From CAZVGZ01 sp964627605 (lineage in GTDB: Bacteria > Latescibacterota > MWCZ01 > CAZVGZ01), in the NCBI GenBank assembly GCA_964627605.1, contig CAZVGZ010000001.1, positions 62,001 to 126,000 of the forward strand: 64,000 nt of DNA, given 5' to 3'. The first letter of the stretch is position 1, and each line of letters opens with the position of its first letter. Positions 17,548 to 26,067 of this stretch are shown here, piece by piece. Below the pieces are notes generated by a model. It saw only the letters and a list, made by a program, of their open reading frames with translations, was not told where the DNA came from and searched no databases. The translations under genes and the position numbers were made by a program.

Positions 17548-19089
17548 TTACCCGTGATGGCGGGCCACGACCTCAGATGCGTTGGCAAAAGGTTTTTTTA
17601 GTGCCGGGTATAGTTCGCGAAACAGCCCATACCCGTCATCGTAAGCGTTTCTTACAGCCGGATTCGGCTCGGCCGTGGTTACAACCGAAACAAACTCGTC
17701 TGCCGCTTCGGCCAAGTCGTCAAAAACACCACCAGCGACACCACCCATGAGCGCCGCTCCCATCGCCGGTCCCTCTCCGCTGTTCACGGTCACAACAGGG
17801 GCATTGTAGATATCGGCCTGCATCTGGAGCCAGAAATCGCTCTTGGCTCCTCCTCCGGTGCACCTGATCTGATCTATGGGGATCCCCAAATCGCGGATGA
17901 TCTCCATGGAGTCGTGCAGCGCGTAGGTGATTCCTTCAAACGTCGCCCGGATTAGATGTGACCTGCCGTGGCGTAGAGTCAGTCCCACATATGCTCCCTT
18001 GGCCGAAGCGTCCTTATGGGGGGTCCTTTCACCAGCCAAGTAAGGCAGAAAACTCAGACCCTCACTTCCCGCTGCCACATCGCCAGCGCGATCTGCCAGA
18101 ACGTCGTAAGGGTCCTGGCCAACGGTTGCCACAGCGGCCCTCTCGCCGTCGGCTACCACATCTCTAAACCATCTCAGCGATCCCCCGGCGCTCAGGACCA
18201 CGCCCATCAGATACCACTGATCAGGAACGCTGTGGCAAAACGTGTGAACTCTCATATCGGGGTCAACCGCCACACTGGTCGTCGGGGCGAACACAACGCC
18301 TGACGTTCCCAGGCTGGAAAGAACCCGCCCTGGTGTCACCACGCCGCAACCTGTCGCGCCGCAAGTGTTGTCAGCGCCACCTCCGGCGACCACCGTCCCA
18401 GCTTTGAGCCCCGTCGCTGTTGCTGCCTTTTTGGTTATCTGTCCGCAATCGTCCACCGATTCTCTGACCTGAGGCAAAATGGATGGATCGACACCTATTT
18501 TTGAGAGCAGTTCGTCGGACCACCTGCGCTGGATAACGTCGAACATCGCAGTGCCCGCCGCGTCGGAGACCTCCATCAGTTTTTCGCCGGTCAGCTGAAA
18601 ACGGATATAGTCTTTCGCCAGCAGGAGTGTCTTTAGTTTGGCGTACTCCTCGGGTTCTTCATCTCTTAGCCAGATCACTTTGGGGACAGTGAAACCTTCG
18701 AGCGCCGGGTTGGCGACCATATCCCTCAAAGCGTTTTTACCACCTGCGGCGTCGGTTATCCACTCGCGTTGGGCGGTCGTCCTGCCGTCGCACCATAGGA
18801 GTGCCGGGCGGATCACTTCGTCGGCTTCGTCAAGGAACACGCTGCTATGCATCTGCCCAGATAGCCCAACGCCGGCGATATCTTCAGCGCTCACCCCTTC
18901 AGCCAAAACGGCCTGAATCGTTTCGACTGTAGCATCCCACCAGTGGGCAGGCTCCTGCTCGGCCCAACCAGGGTGCGGTGTCGACATCGGGTACTCAGAC
19001 GTGTGCGCGGCGACAGTCCGGCCATTTTGATCTATAAGCAGCGCTTTCGTGCCGGTCGTTCCAATGTCCAGCCCGAGCAGATATGCCAT
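17548..19089 (-). CDS. xylB: FGGY carbohydrate kinase, xylulokinase
   Basis: Predicted ATP-dependent kinase forming D-xylulose 5-phosphate for the pentose phosphate pathway. The 513-residue chain begins with the phosphate-1 motif 'GLDIGTTGTKALLID', has the 'SGQMHSSV' and 'LLWCDGRT' motifs typical of XylB, the catalytic aspartate near 240 ('GGGADNTCGA'), and the adenosine loop 'TGGGAKSDFWLQMQADI'. Full length. No xylose isomerase is adjacent, so xylulose may come from another route. A TTGACC-17-TAAATT promoter lies upstream. Confidence 0.88.
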   Translation of the reverse strand: MAYLLGLDIGTTGTKALLIDQNGRTVAAHTSEYPMSTPHPGWAEQEPAHWWDATVETIQAVLAEGVSAEDIAGVGLSGQMHSSVFLDEADEVIRPALLWCDGRTTAQREWITDAAGGKNALRDMVANPALEGFTVPKVIWLRDEEPEEYAKLKTLLLAKDYIRFQLTGEKLMEVSDAAGTAMFDVIQRRWSDELLSKIGVDPSILPQVRESVDDCGQITKKAATATGLKAGTVVAGGGADNTCGATGCGVVTPGRVLSSLGTSGVVFAPTTSVAVDPDMRVHTFCHSVPDQWYLMGVVLSAGGSLRWFRDVVADGERAAVATVGQDPYDVLADRAGDVAAGSEGLSFLPYLAGERTPHKDASAKGAYVGLTLRHGRSHLIRATFEGITYALHDSMEIIRDLGIPIDQIRCTGGGAKSDFWLQMQADIYNAPVVTVNSGEGPAMGAALMGGVAGGVFDDLAEAADEFVSVVTTAEPNPAVRNAYDDGYGLFRELYPALKKPFANASEVVARHHG

Positions 19090-19148
19090 GCTTTGTTCCA
19101 GCCAGATAGGGTGGGGAGTGCTGTTGAGACAACGCAGTCGAACGTAGT

Positions 19149-19177
19149 AATTTATGTCGCCCCTGGTGTCGGGTCAA
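19149..19177 (-). promoter_or_regulatory. probable promoter of xylB
   Basis: Minus strand: TTGACC (19177-19172), 17-base spacer, TAAATT (19154-19149), about 60 bases before the xylB ATG. The remainder of the 361-base divergent gap 19090-19450 shows no gene that I can support. Confidence 0.4.
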
Positions 19178-19450
19178 TCAAAGTGCAGCCACGGCAAACG
19201 TGACAGACTCCGATGTCGCTCACCGTATCACTAGTAGAAGGCGAATTGATCGGGCTCGCAACATCTCCATCGACTACAGAGCTGGCGCGACTACGAAACA
19301 GCGGTTGGCCAACTGTGATCTCCGAACCCGCGTCTTGCAGCCCTGGCAGTCACTGGCTGCGATGGGACATAGGGCGTACGGAGCACATCACGCACCTATA
19401 TTTTCTTGGTTGCCCACATACTTACTCGACCAGAAAAAGGAAACTCATTG

Positions 19451-21118
19451 ATGTTGTCGGACTTGGACATTGCACAGCAAGCAACGCTCGCACCTGTAGA
19501 AGAGTGCGCCTCGAAACTCAACCTTGGCGTTGATGATCTGGAGTTTTACGGCCCATACAAAGCCAAGATATCTCAGCAGACAGTCGCCCGTGCGCAGTCG
19601 AACCCCACTGGCAAACTTGTCTTGGTCACCGCCATGAACCCGACCCCAGCCGGTGAGGGCAAAACGACTGTCGCCATCGGTCTGGCGCAAGCGCTGGACC
19701 ATCTCGACAAAAAGACCGTCGTGGCTCTAAGGGAGCCGTCACTTGGGCCGGTTTTTGGCCGTAAAGGCGGCGCGACTGGTGGTGGTTACTCCCAGGTGCT
19801 GCCCATGGAGGACATCAATCTTCATTTCACCGGCGACCTTCACGCCGTCACCGCCGCGCAAGATCTGTTGGTGTCGATGTTGGACAACCATCTTCATCAC
19901 GGAAACGATCTGGGTATAGACTCGAGGACGGTCACACTCAAACGAGCGATGGACATCAACGACCGTGCGCTTAGAAACATCAAGGTTGGTTTGGGTGGTA
20001 CCGCGAACGGCGTGCCCCGCGAGACCGGCTTTGAGATCACCGCAGCGTCAGAAGTCATGGCGTGTGTCGCACTTGCAAGAGACATCTCTGACCTCAAGGA
20101 GCGACTCAGCAGGATCAGGGTCGCATACACCACATCGGGTCGCCCTGTCGCCGCAAAAGACCTGGATGCCACCGGCGGGATGGCTGCGCTGCTCAAAGAT
20201 GCTGTCAAACCCAACATCGTTCAGACGATTGAGGGCACTCCAGCGTTGGTGCATATGGGGCCGTTCGGGAATGTGTCCACCGGCTGCAACAGCATTATCG
20301 CCACCAAACTTGGGATGCGGCTGGCTGACTATACCGTCACAGAGGCGGGCTTTGGCTCGGATCTAGGTGGGCAGAAGTTTATGGACATCATCTGCCGTGC
20401 TGGCAACTTTATGCCTGACGCTATTGTGCTCGCCGCAACGGTCCGAGCGCTCAAGATGCACGGTGGCTGTGCCCAGCAGAAGCTTCATATCACCGAATGT
20501 GATCGCGTAGAACAGGGATTGCCAAACCTTCTTCAACACATCGACCACGTTAGTCAGTATGGCATCCCGGTGGTGGTAGCCATCAACCGTTTTACCAACG
20601 ATAGCGACGAGGAGTTGGAGATCATTCGAAAGGCTTGCGCCGAGATGGGCAAGCCGGTCGCTGAGGCGACTATCTGGGCTGACGGCGGCAAGGGCGGCGT
20701 CGAGCTGGCGAATGAGGTCCTCGCAGTCTGCGACCAGCCCTCGGAAGGCAAATATCTTTACAACATCGATCTACCGCTGCGCGAGAAGATAGAAACGATC
20801 TGTAAGAGAGTCTACGGTGCTGACGGTGCCAATTTCTCAGCCAAGGCCGCAAAGAAGATCGACGCGGTGGAAGCTGAGGGGCTTGGTCGGATGCCGGTCT
20901 GCATCGCAAAGACGCAGGATTCGCTTTCCGACAAAAAGACTCTTCTCGGGCGACCAAAAGGGTTTACTGTACAGATAGCGGATGTTCGTGCTGCGACAGG
21001 GGCTGGCTATCTGATCGCGTATGCAGGCAGCATTATGACTATGTTCGGCTTTAGCAAAAGTCCTGCTGCCGTCAAAATAGATCTGAACGACGACGGCGAG
21101 ATTGTAGGGCTGTTCTAG
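19451..21118 (+). CDS. fhs: formate--tetrahydrofolate ligase
   Basis: Makes 10-formyl-THF from formate, THF and ATP. The 555-residue protein has the family size and the P-loop 'PTPAGEGKTT' (about 64-73), followed by 'REPSLGPVFGRKGGATGGGY', which forms the formyl-phosphate/THF site. Later blocks 'EAGFGSDLGGQKF' and 'PVVVAINRF' are also characteristic, and the C-terminus 'MTMFGFSKSPAA' is complete. ATG 19451 has AAGGAAA upstream; an in-frame start at 19406 is less likely. It heads a one-carbon/corrinoid block, which suggests that methyl or formyl groups released there enter the folate pool. Confidence 0.95.
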   Translation: MLSDLDIAQQATLAPVEECASKLNLGVDDLEFYGPYKAKISQQTVARAQSNPTGKLVLVTAMNPTPAGEGKTTVAIGLAQALDHLDKKTVVALREPSLGPVFGRKGGATGGGYSQVLPMEDINLHFTGDLHAVTAAQDLLVSMLDNHLHHGNDLGIDSRTVTLKRAMDINDRALRNIKVGLGGTANGVPRETGFEITAASEVMACVALARDISDLKERLSRIRVAYTTSGRPVAAKDLDATGGMAALLKDAVKPNIVQTIEGTPALVHMGPFGNVSTGCNSIIATKLGMRLADYTVTEAGFGSDLGGQKFMDIICRAGNFMPDAIVLAATVRALKMHGGCAQQKLHITECDRVEQGLPNLLQHIDHVSQYGIPVVVAINRFTNDSDEELEIIRKACAEMGKPVAEATIWADGGKGGVELANEVLAVCDQPSEGKYLYNIDLPLREKIETICKRVYGADGANFSAKAAKKIDAVEAEGLGRMPVCIAKTQDSLSDKKTLLGRPKGFTVQIADVRAATGAGYLIAYAGSIMTMFGFSKSPAAVKIDLNDDGEIVGLF

Positions 21119-21140
21119 GGCACCCCTACCGATCAACGTC

Positions 21141-21167
21141 AGGGACGGATATACTTCGTCCTTCTTT
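21141..21167 (+). terminator. weak hairpin-plus-T terminator candidate after fhs
   Basis: GGACG (21143-21147), a 9-base loop and CGTCC (21157-21161), extended by one G-T pair and one A-T pair, then TTCTTT. It lies 24 bases after the fhs stop. The stem is short and the T run is interrupted. Confidence 0.35.
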
Positions 21168-21216
21168 ACAGCACTGGCCTCACTCTCTAGTGGATTTTAG
21201 GCCATATCACTGTTAT

Positions 21217-21231
21217 GGGGCATCACGCCCC
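21217..21231 (+). promoter_or_regulatory. GGGGC/GCCCC hairpin just upstream of the first UroD-family gene
   Basis: A 5-bp all-GC stem with loop ATCAC sits 23 bases before the ATG at 21255. It could affect translation initiation or end transcription. I recognise no riboswitch class here. Confidence 0.25.
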
Positions 21232-21254
21232 GTTCTTCATCTGGAGCGAAAAAC

Positions 21255-22397
21255 ATGTCAATGACCGACAGGGAGCGATTCAACGCCTGTATGCATTTTG
21301 AATCTGTGGATCACGTCCCTGACGAAGAGTTCGGCTACTGGGAAGAGGTGTTCCCGATCTGGCACGAGCAGGGCTTGCCAGAGTGGGTAACCGACAACGG
21401 CAAAGCCGATCAGTATTTCGGGTTCGCCACGAAAGGCGGGCTGCCGGGGAATATCGGCATCATGCCGGGATACAAGACGCGGGTGATCGAAGAGGATGAT
21501 CGACGCATCTTGCTCGAAGACGGTGACGGAGCACTCAAAGAGGTAGCCAAAGACGGACACTCGACCATCCCGCGCTATCTCAGATTTCCCATCGAGACCA
21601 AGGACGACTGGAAGCGGTTTCGGGACGAGCGGTTTGATTCTTCAAATCCCGATCGTCGCGACATCGATTGGGATTCTGTCATCAAACAGCATGAGGGGCA
21701 CGACTATCCTCTGGGCCTCAACTGCGGAAGCCTGTTCGGATGGATACGCAACTGGATGGGTTTTGAAAATGTGAGCATCGCCTGCGTAGAAGACCCGGAC
21801 TGGATAGAGGAGATGATGGACGCCATCACCGACATGGTGCTGACGATGCTAGACGACACGATCTCCCACGCAGGTCACCTTGGCCTCGATTACGCCAGTT
21901 TTTGGGAGGATATGGCCTTCAACCACGGCCCGATCATCTCCCCGGCGATGTTTGAGAGGTGGCTTACACCTCGCTACAAGAAGATTACGGACAGACTAAG
22001 GGAAGCTGGTGTCGATGTTTGCATCGTTGACTGCGACGGGAACATCAATGTCGTAGTCGAACACTGGCTGGCTGGCGGGGTCAATGTCATGTTTCCGCTG
22101 GAAATCAGAGGTGGAACCGATCCTGTGACCATTCGTGAGAAATACGGCCACGATGTTCTCTTGGCTGGTGGAGTGGACAAGACTCAGCTCATTGAAGGCA
22201 AAGAGGCGATCCGTAAAGAGCTAAACCGCATTGAGAGCACCATTGCCGACGGTGGATTCATCCCCCATGTCGATCACAGATGCCCACCGGACGTGACATA
22301 CGACGACTACCTCTACTACGTAAAAACCAAGCGCGAGATGTTGGGCATTCCAGAGCCAGTCTCTTACGAAGATCGGAAAGCAGCGGGGTTGGTTTGA
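21255..22397 (+). CDS. uroporphyrinogen decarboxylase (UroD)-family protein, methyltransferase-like
   Basis: A 380-residue TIM-barrel protein of the UroD/MtaA superfamily. In this superfamily the non-haem branches transfer methyl groups between corrinoid proteins and thiols or folates. Visible signatures: 'DRERFNACMHFESVDHVP' at the start, 'GLNCGSLFGWIRNWMG', 'YASFWEDMAFNHGPIISP' (substrate strand), 'VDCDGN' (about 260) and 'HVDHRCPPDVTY' near the end. The canonical zinc motif HxC is replaced by DCDGN, though a cysteine follows in HRCPP. It is not a haem-pathway enzyme by these motifs. It is next to fhs and upstream of a corrinoid protein. ATG 21255 was chosen; ATG 21261 is possible. Confidence 0.8.
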   Translation: MSMTDRERFNACMHFESVDHVPDEEFGYWEEVFPIWHEQGLPEWVTDNGKADQYFGFATKGGLPGNIGIMPGYKTRVIEEDDRRILLEDGDGALKEVAKDGHSTIPRYLRFPIETKDDWKRFRDERFDSSNPDRRDIDWDSVIKQHEGHDYPLGLNCGSLFGWIRNWMGFENVSIACVEDPDWIEEMMDAITDMVLTMLDDTISHAGHLGLDYASFWEDMAFNHGPIISPAMFERWLTPRYKKITDRLREAGVDVCIVDCDGNINVVVEHWLAGGVNVMFPLEIRGGTDPVTIREKYGHDVLLAGGVDKTQLIEGKEAIRKELNRIESTIADGGFIPHVDHRCPPDVTYDDYLYYVKTKREMLGIPEPVSYEDRKAAGLV

Positions 22398-22488
22398 GAG
22401 ACAGTCGCTACTTGCCGAAACTGGGTTCCCTCGGCTGGAACAGTGGAGCCCAGCCAGGCTTTCCGCACAGTTTGACAGGTGAGATATC

Positions 22489-23463
22489 GTGACCAGCCGC
22501 GAGCGGTTCCTAAGGACACTATCCTACAGAGATGTGGATCGCCCACCCCTGTTCGACGACGGACTACGCGAAGATGTCTTGGAGCGCTGGAGCAATGAAG
22601 GGCTCCCTCAGGGCACCGATCTCGACAGCCTTTTCGCCATCGACCGAAGGGAGGAGATTCAGCCAAACCTCCATCCTGCCAAATCTTTCTCCCCGCTATC
22701 CGAACCAGGGCAGCTAGATCGTTTTGAGGAGTTTTTTGTCTCTGACGGTCGTCAGCCTGAAGATTGGTCCCAGCGGGTCGAAGAGTTAAACGATCGCTCA
22801 TGGACAGCAGGTCTGGTTGTTTGGCGAGGGTTGCTTCAGATGTTGGGGATCGGCGACTGGACGACTCTGGTTGATGTCCTCACCGGCATAAAAACCCAAC
22901 CAGAGGTGGCTGAGTGCGCTCTGGGCAAGATAACCGATGTCATACTGGAGACTATCGAGCCGATGCTCCGGCAGGTGAGATTCGACTACGTCGTGTTCAG
23001 CGAGCCGATAGCAGGCAGCGATGGGACGGTGGTTAGTCCAGAGATGTATCGCCACTTCTGTGTTCACCATTGTCGTCGGCTTTCAGAGCTCGCCAAAAGG
23101 TGTGGTGTCTCGGTGATCGTTTTCAGGTCGTGGGGACGGTCTACGTCGCTACTGCCAGCGGCGATGGATGCCGGGATGAACGCTTTTTGGTGCGGTGAGA
23201 CGGGTTTGGCCGGGGTGGACTACTCCCGGCTCAGGAGGCAGCACGGTCGCCGACTCAGGCTTATCGGCGGCGTGGATGTGCACTCTTTGGTTGAGAGCGA
23301 GAAGAAAACGGGCAGAGCTTTGGGCGATCTATTGCCGGAACTGTTGGCGGATGGCGGTTACATCCCGCTGGCCGACGGTAGAATTCGCGCCGAGGTGGGT
23401 TTCTCTGCCTACAGCCACTATAGGCAGCAACTCGAAAAGCTGTGCAACGCCGGAAAGAAGTAG
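22489..23463 (+). CDS. diverged UroD-family protein lacking the usual metal ligands
   Basis: A 324-residue homologue of the preceding gene. Its N-terminus 'TSRERFLRTLSYRDVDRPP' and the 'YVVFSEPIAGSDGTVVSPEMY' strand identify the family. At the positions where active methyltransferase-type members have the Cys/His metal site it reads 'VFRSWGRS' and 'LADGRIRAEVGF', with no cysteine. It is therefore probably not a zinc methyltransferase and may be a structural partner or bind another substrate. GTG 22489 has a weak GGTGAG upstream. It lies 91 bases after the first UroD gene and only 9 bases before the PTPS-like gene, so the three look co-transcribed. Confidence 0.75.
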   Translation: MTSRERFLRTLSYRDVDRPPLFDDGLREDVLERWSNEGLPQGTDLDSLFAIDRREEIQPNLHPAKSFSPLSEPGQLDRFEEFFVSDGRQPEDWSQRVEELNDRSWTAGLVVWRGLLQMLGIGDWTTLVDVLTGIKTQPEVAECALGKITDVILETIEPMLRQVRFDYVVFSEPIAGSDGTVVSPEMYRHFCVHHCRRLSELAKRCGVSVIVFRSWGRSTSLLPAAMDAGMNAFWCGETGLAGVDYSRLRRQHGRRLRLIGGVDVHSLVESEKKTGRALGDLLPELLADGGYIPLADGRIRAEVGFSAYSHYRQQLEKLCNAGKK

Positions 23464-23472
23464 TGAGGCGTA

Positions 23473-23886
23473 ATGCCAACCACCATCACCAAAAGTTTTC
23501 GCTTTGAGGCGGCGCACCGTCTGTATGATCCGACTCTAAGCGACGACGAAAACACAGAGCTTTACGGCCCCTGTGCGCGGCTGCATGGTCATAGTTATGA
23601 GGTCCGGGTGACAGTCGGCTCCAACGAGCTGCAACACGGCATGGTCATCGACTTCACTCATGTATCGGCGCTGGTAAATGAAGAGATCATAGGGAAATTC
23701 GATCATCAGGTCCTGAGCGATTTGCCGATACTCTCTGGTATTATTACGACCGCCGAGGAATTGGCGTCGTGGATATGGGACCAGCTAGCTCAAAAGTTCG
23801 ACGATCGTGGTGTATTTTTGCGTAGAGTCGAAGTGTGTGAAACCGTCGATGCCTGGGCTACAGTGACAGCAATTACGGAACATTAG
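23473..23886 (+). CDS. queD: 6-pyruvoyltetrahydropterin synthase/QueD-family protein
   Basis: A 137-residue T-fold enzyme. The zinc histidines are visible in 'FEAAHRL' and 'LHGHSY', the catalytic cysteine lies in 'YGPCARLHGH', and 'FDHQVLSDLP' holds a conserved active-site region. Family members convert dihydroneopterin triphosphate either to carboxytetrahydropterin (queuosine route) or to pyruvoyl-tetrahydropterin. No queC, queE or folE is visible nearby, so the queD symbol is provisional. The position between UroD-like genes and the corrinoid gene hints at a pterin cofactor role in the one-carbon block. A second, diverged copy lies at 42944. Confidence 0.85.
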   Translation: MPTTITKSFRFEAAHRLYDPTLSDDENTELYGPCARLHGHSYEVRVTVGSNELQHGMVIDFTHVSALVNEEIIGKFDHQVLSDLPILSGIITTAEELASWIWDQLAQKFDDRGVFLRRVEVCETVDAWATVTAITEH

Positions 23887-24052
23887 GCACAGAAGGCGTC
23901 TAAGGTGTTGGCGTACTGCTGAGGGTGGGCGTACGCTTGACGTATGGGTATTTGTTATTCGAAAGTAACAATGTTCGTGCCCAGGCCGGATTGTGGAGGT
24001 TTCCCGCTGGCTGGAAGGGCGTAAGCGCGCGCACGGCAAGGAGGTAACTCGC

Positions 24053-24691
24053 ATGGCCGATTATCAGGCGATTGCGGATGAAATCATCGTAGGCAACCGA
24101 ACAAAAGTAGTTGAACTGGTAGACGCCGCACTCGACGAAGGGGCGCCGGCCAAAGATATCTTGGATCATGGCATGATCACGGGAATGTCCGTGGTCGGCG
24201 AGAAGTTCAAGAACTGCGAGTTTTATGTCCCCGAAGTGTTGGTGGCCGCCCGTGCGATGCACGCAGCGCTCGACGTACTTCGACCGCTACTCGCCGACTC
24301 CGATGTCCAGCCCGAAGGCACAGTGGCCATCGCCACCGTCAGAGGCGATCTCCATGACATTGGCAAAAACCTTGTGGCGATGATGCTTGAAGGCGCTGGC
24401 TTTGAGGTCGTTGACCTTGGTGTCGATGTCTCGCCTGAAGGTTTTGTCAATGCGGTCAAGGAGCAGGGCATTAACGCGATCTGCCTCTCGGCGCTTTTGA
24501 CAACGACTATGCCCGCTATGCAGGATACAGTGACTGCACTCGAAGCCGCTGGAATACGCGACACTGTCGCCGTGGTTATCGGCGGTGCTCCAGTGACGCA
24601 GAAATATGCCGACCAGATCGGTGCCGATGGCTACGCCGCCGATGCCGCCAGCGCAGTGGACGTAGTCAGAGAGGTCATGGTTAAGGCCTAA
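24053..24691 (+). CDS. methyltransferase cognate corrinoid protein
   Basis: A 212-residue B12-binding protein of the MtaC/MttC/MtbC type. Residues 1-85 form the helical cap ('EIIVGNRTKVVELVDAALD', 'FYVPEVLVAARAM'). Residues 90-212 form a Rossmann-type corrinoid domain with the DxHxxG motif at Asp99-His101-Gly104 in 'GDLHDIGKN', where His101 would be the lower cobalt ligand. 'CLSALLTTTMPAM' and 'VVIGGAPVTQKYADQIGADGYAADA' complete the B12 pocket. The start at 24053 has AAGGAGG at ideal spacing. In known systems this protein carries a methyl group between a substrate-specific methyltransferase and a UroD-family or MtrH-type acceptor. Here UroD-family proteins are adjacent, but no MtaB, MttB or MtrH homologue is seen. 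Confidence 0.9.
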   Translation: MADYQAIADEIIVGNRTKVVELVDAALDEGAPAKDILDHGMITGMSVVGEKFKNCEFYVPEVLVAARAMHAALDVLRPLLADSDVQPEGTVAIATVRGDLHDIGKNLVAMMLEGAGFEVVDLGVDVSPEGFVNAVKEQGINAICLSALLTTTMPAMQDTVTALEAAGIRDTVAVVIGGAPVTQKYADQIGADGYAADAASAVDVVREVMVKA

Positions 24692-24813
24692 CTCCACTTG
24701 AGCCAAATGGTCGCTGATTCCATCGATGAATGGGGTGCTCTCCAAAAAGGGGTGGCATCCCATTTCTCTTTGCTGTCGGTGGGTCCGCAGCGAAACCTGA
24801 GAGGGAGATGAAA

Positions 24814-25863
24814 ATGAGTGAGACGGAGTACACGGTACATCCTCATTTAAGAAGTCGATGGGATGCGGTGGGGCGAAAGTTGAGATTTATCGCCACCACT
24901 AAAGGTGAATGGGAGACATGGCGAGAGGCGACTAGCGCGAAGCTTAAGGAACTGACCGGCTACAACACGATGGTCGGCAGTGAGTTGCAGCCCAAAATCA
25001 CCGATGAAGTGGTATTCGACGACTACATCCGTCAGCGTGTTGAGATAAACACAGAACCCGATGTGGTAATGACGCTCTATGTCATGATTCCAACCACGGG
25101 CACCCCGCCATTCCCAGCCGTCTTGGCCCCCCACGGCCACGGCAGCGGAGGGAAGTACTCCGTCGCAGGGATAACCGATCACGGCGACGACATCGCAAAC
25201 GCCGTCAAACACTACAACTACGACTACGGAATCCAATTCGCCCGTGCTGGTTTTATCACTTTCTGCCCAGACGCCCGAGGGTTCGGAGAGCGGCAGGAGG
25301 AGGGTGCTAAAAACAGCATTCTCAACTCATCATGTCAGCTGATAAACAACATGGCGCTTCCATTGGGACAGACGGTAACGGGCATGTGGGCGTGGGACCT
25401 GCATCGACTGATCGACTATGTAGAGATGCGTGACGACGCCAGGTCGGAGGGCGTCGGGTGCGGCGGTCTATCCGGGGGAGGGCTCCAGACGCTATGGGCG
25501 TCAGCACTTGATGAGCGGATTACGTGCTCGGTCGTCAGTGGTTATATGTACGGCTATCGCGAGTCGCTTCTGGACCTTCACGGCAACTGCTCATGCAACT
25601 ATGTGCCTCATCTCTATGAATACGTTGACATGGGCGACATCGCCGCTCTGATCGCCCCGAGACCGCTCCTTGTGGAGACAGGCGACCAGGACCCGCTCAA
25701 TGGTGCCAGCGGAGTCGCCAACACCGAATCGCAAGTAGACATCGCCTGTCGCGCCTTCCGCCTCTTGGGCACAGAGGATTCACTATCACACGACATATTT
25801 GAAGGCGAACACCGCTGGAATGGCGTTGAGGCGATCCCGTGGATGGTCAAACATCTTCAGTAG
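24814..25863 (+). CDS. acetyl xylan esterase-like alpha/beta hydrolase
   Basis: A 349-residue alpha/beta hydrolase. The nucleophile elbow is 'GLSGGG' near residue 215-220, the acid is probably in 'ETGDQDPL' and the histidine in 'FEGEHRW'. An 'APHGHGSGGKY' loop supplies the oxyanion region. Architecture fits the deacetylase/dipeptidyl-peptidase-like hydrolases common near carbohydrate genes. No signal peptide is seen, so it is probably cytoplasmic. Start ATG 24814 follows GAGGGAG; the frame also opens earlier (ATG 24808). It follows the corrinoid gene by 122 bases; a link with it, such as ester cleavage of a methylated substrate, is speculation. Confidence 0.75.
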   Translation: MSETEYTVHPHLRSRWDAVGRKLRFIATTKGEWETWREATSAKLKELTGYNTMVGSELQPKITDEVVFDDYIRQRVEINTEPDVVMTLYVMIPTTGTPPFPAVLAPHGHGSGGKYSVAGITDHGDDIANAVKHYNYDYGIQFARAGFITFCPDARGFGERQEEGAKNSILNSSCQLINNMALPLGQTVTGMWAWDLHRLIDYVEMRDDARSEGVGCGGLSGGGLQTLWASALDERITCSVVSGYMYGYRESLLDLHGNCSCNYVPHLYEYVDMGDIAALIAPRPLLVETGDQDPLNGASGVANTESQVDIACRAFRLLGTEDSLSHDIFEGEHRWNGVEAIPWMVKHLQ

Positions 25864-25954
25864 GTGACAGATTGATCGCTTACATAAGATCGCTTGTGTG
25901 CCAGTTGGAACCCCATCAACCGCAGAACACTAGTCGAAGGGCTCGATGGGTTAG

Positions 25955-25992
25955 GCGGCCACCTCTACCTCGGAATTACGAGAGGTCGCCGC
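25955..25992 (+). repeat. inverted repeat in the esterase/radical SAM gap
   Basis: GCGGCCACCTCT (25955-25966) pairs with AGAGGTCGCCGC (25981-25992) with one mismatch. The 14-base loop itself can fold further. No T run follows, so it is more likely an RNA structure or protein site than an intrinsic terminator. Confidence 0.4.
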
Positions 25993-26067
25993 TGCATAGT
26001 CGGCTGCAGGCTGGACATGAGGCACATCAACCACTAGCTTTTGGTCGATCGATTTATAAAGAAAGCC

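Noticed and set aside
23887..24052. Cobalamin riboswitch before the corrinoid protein gene
   Set aside because: The characteristic B12-box was not found; only a strong ribosome site is evident.
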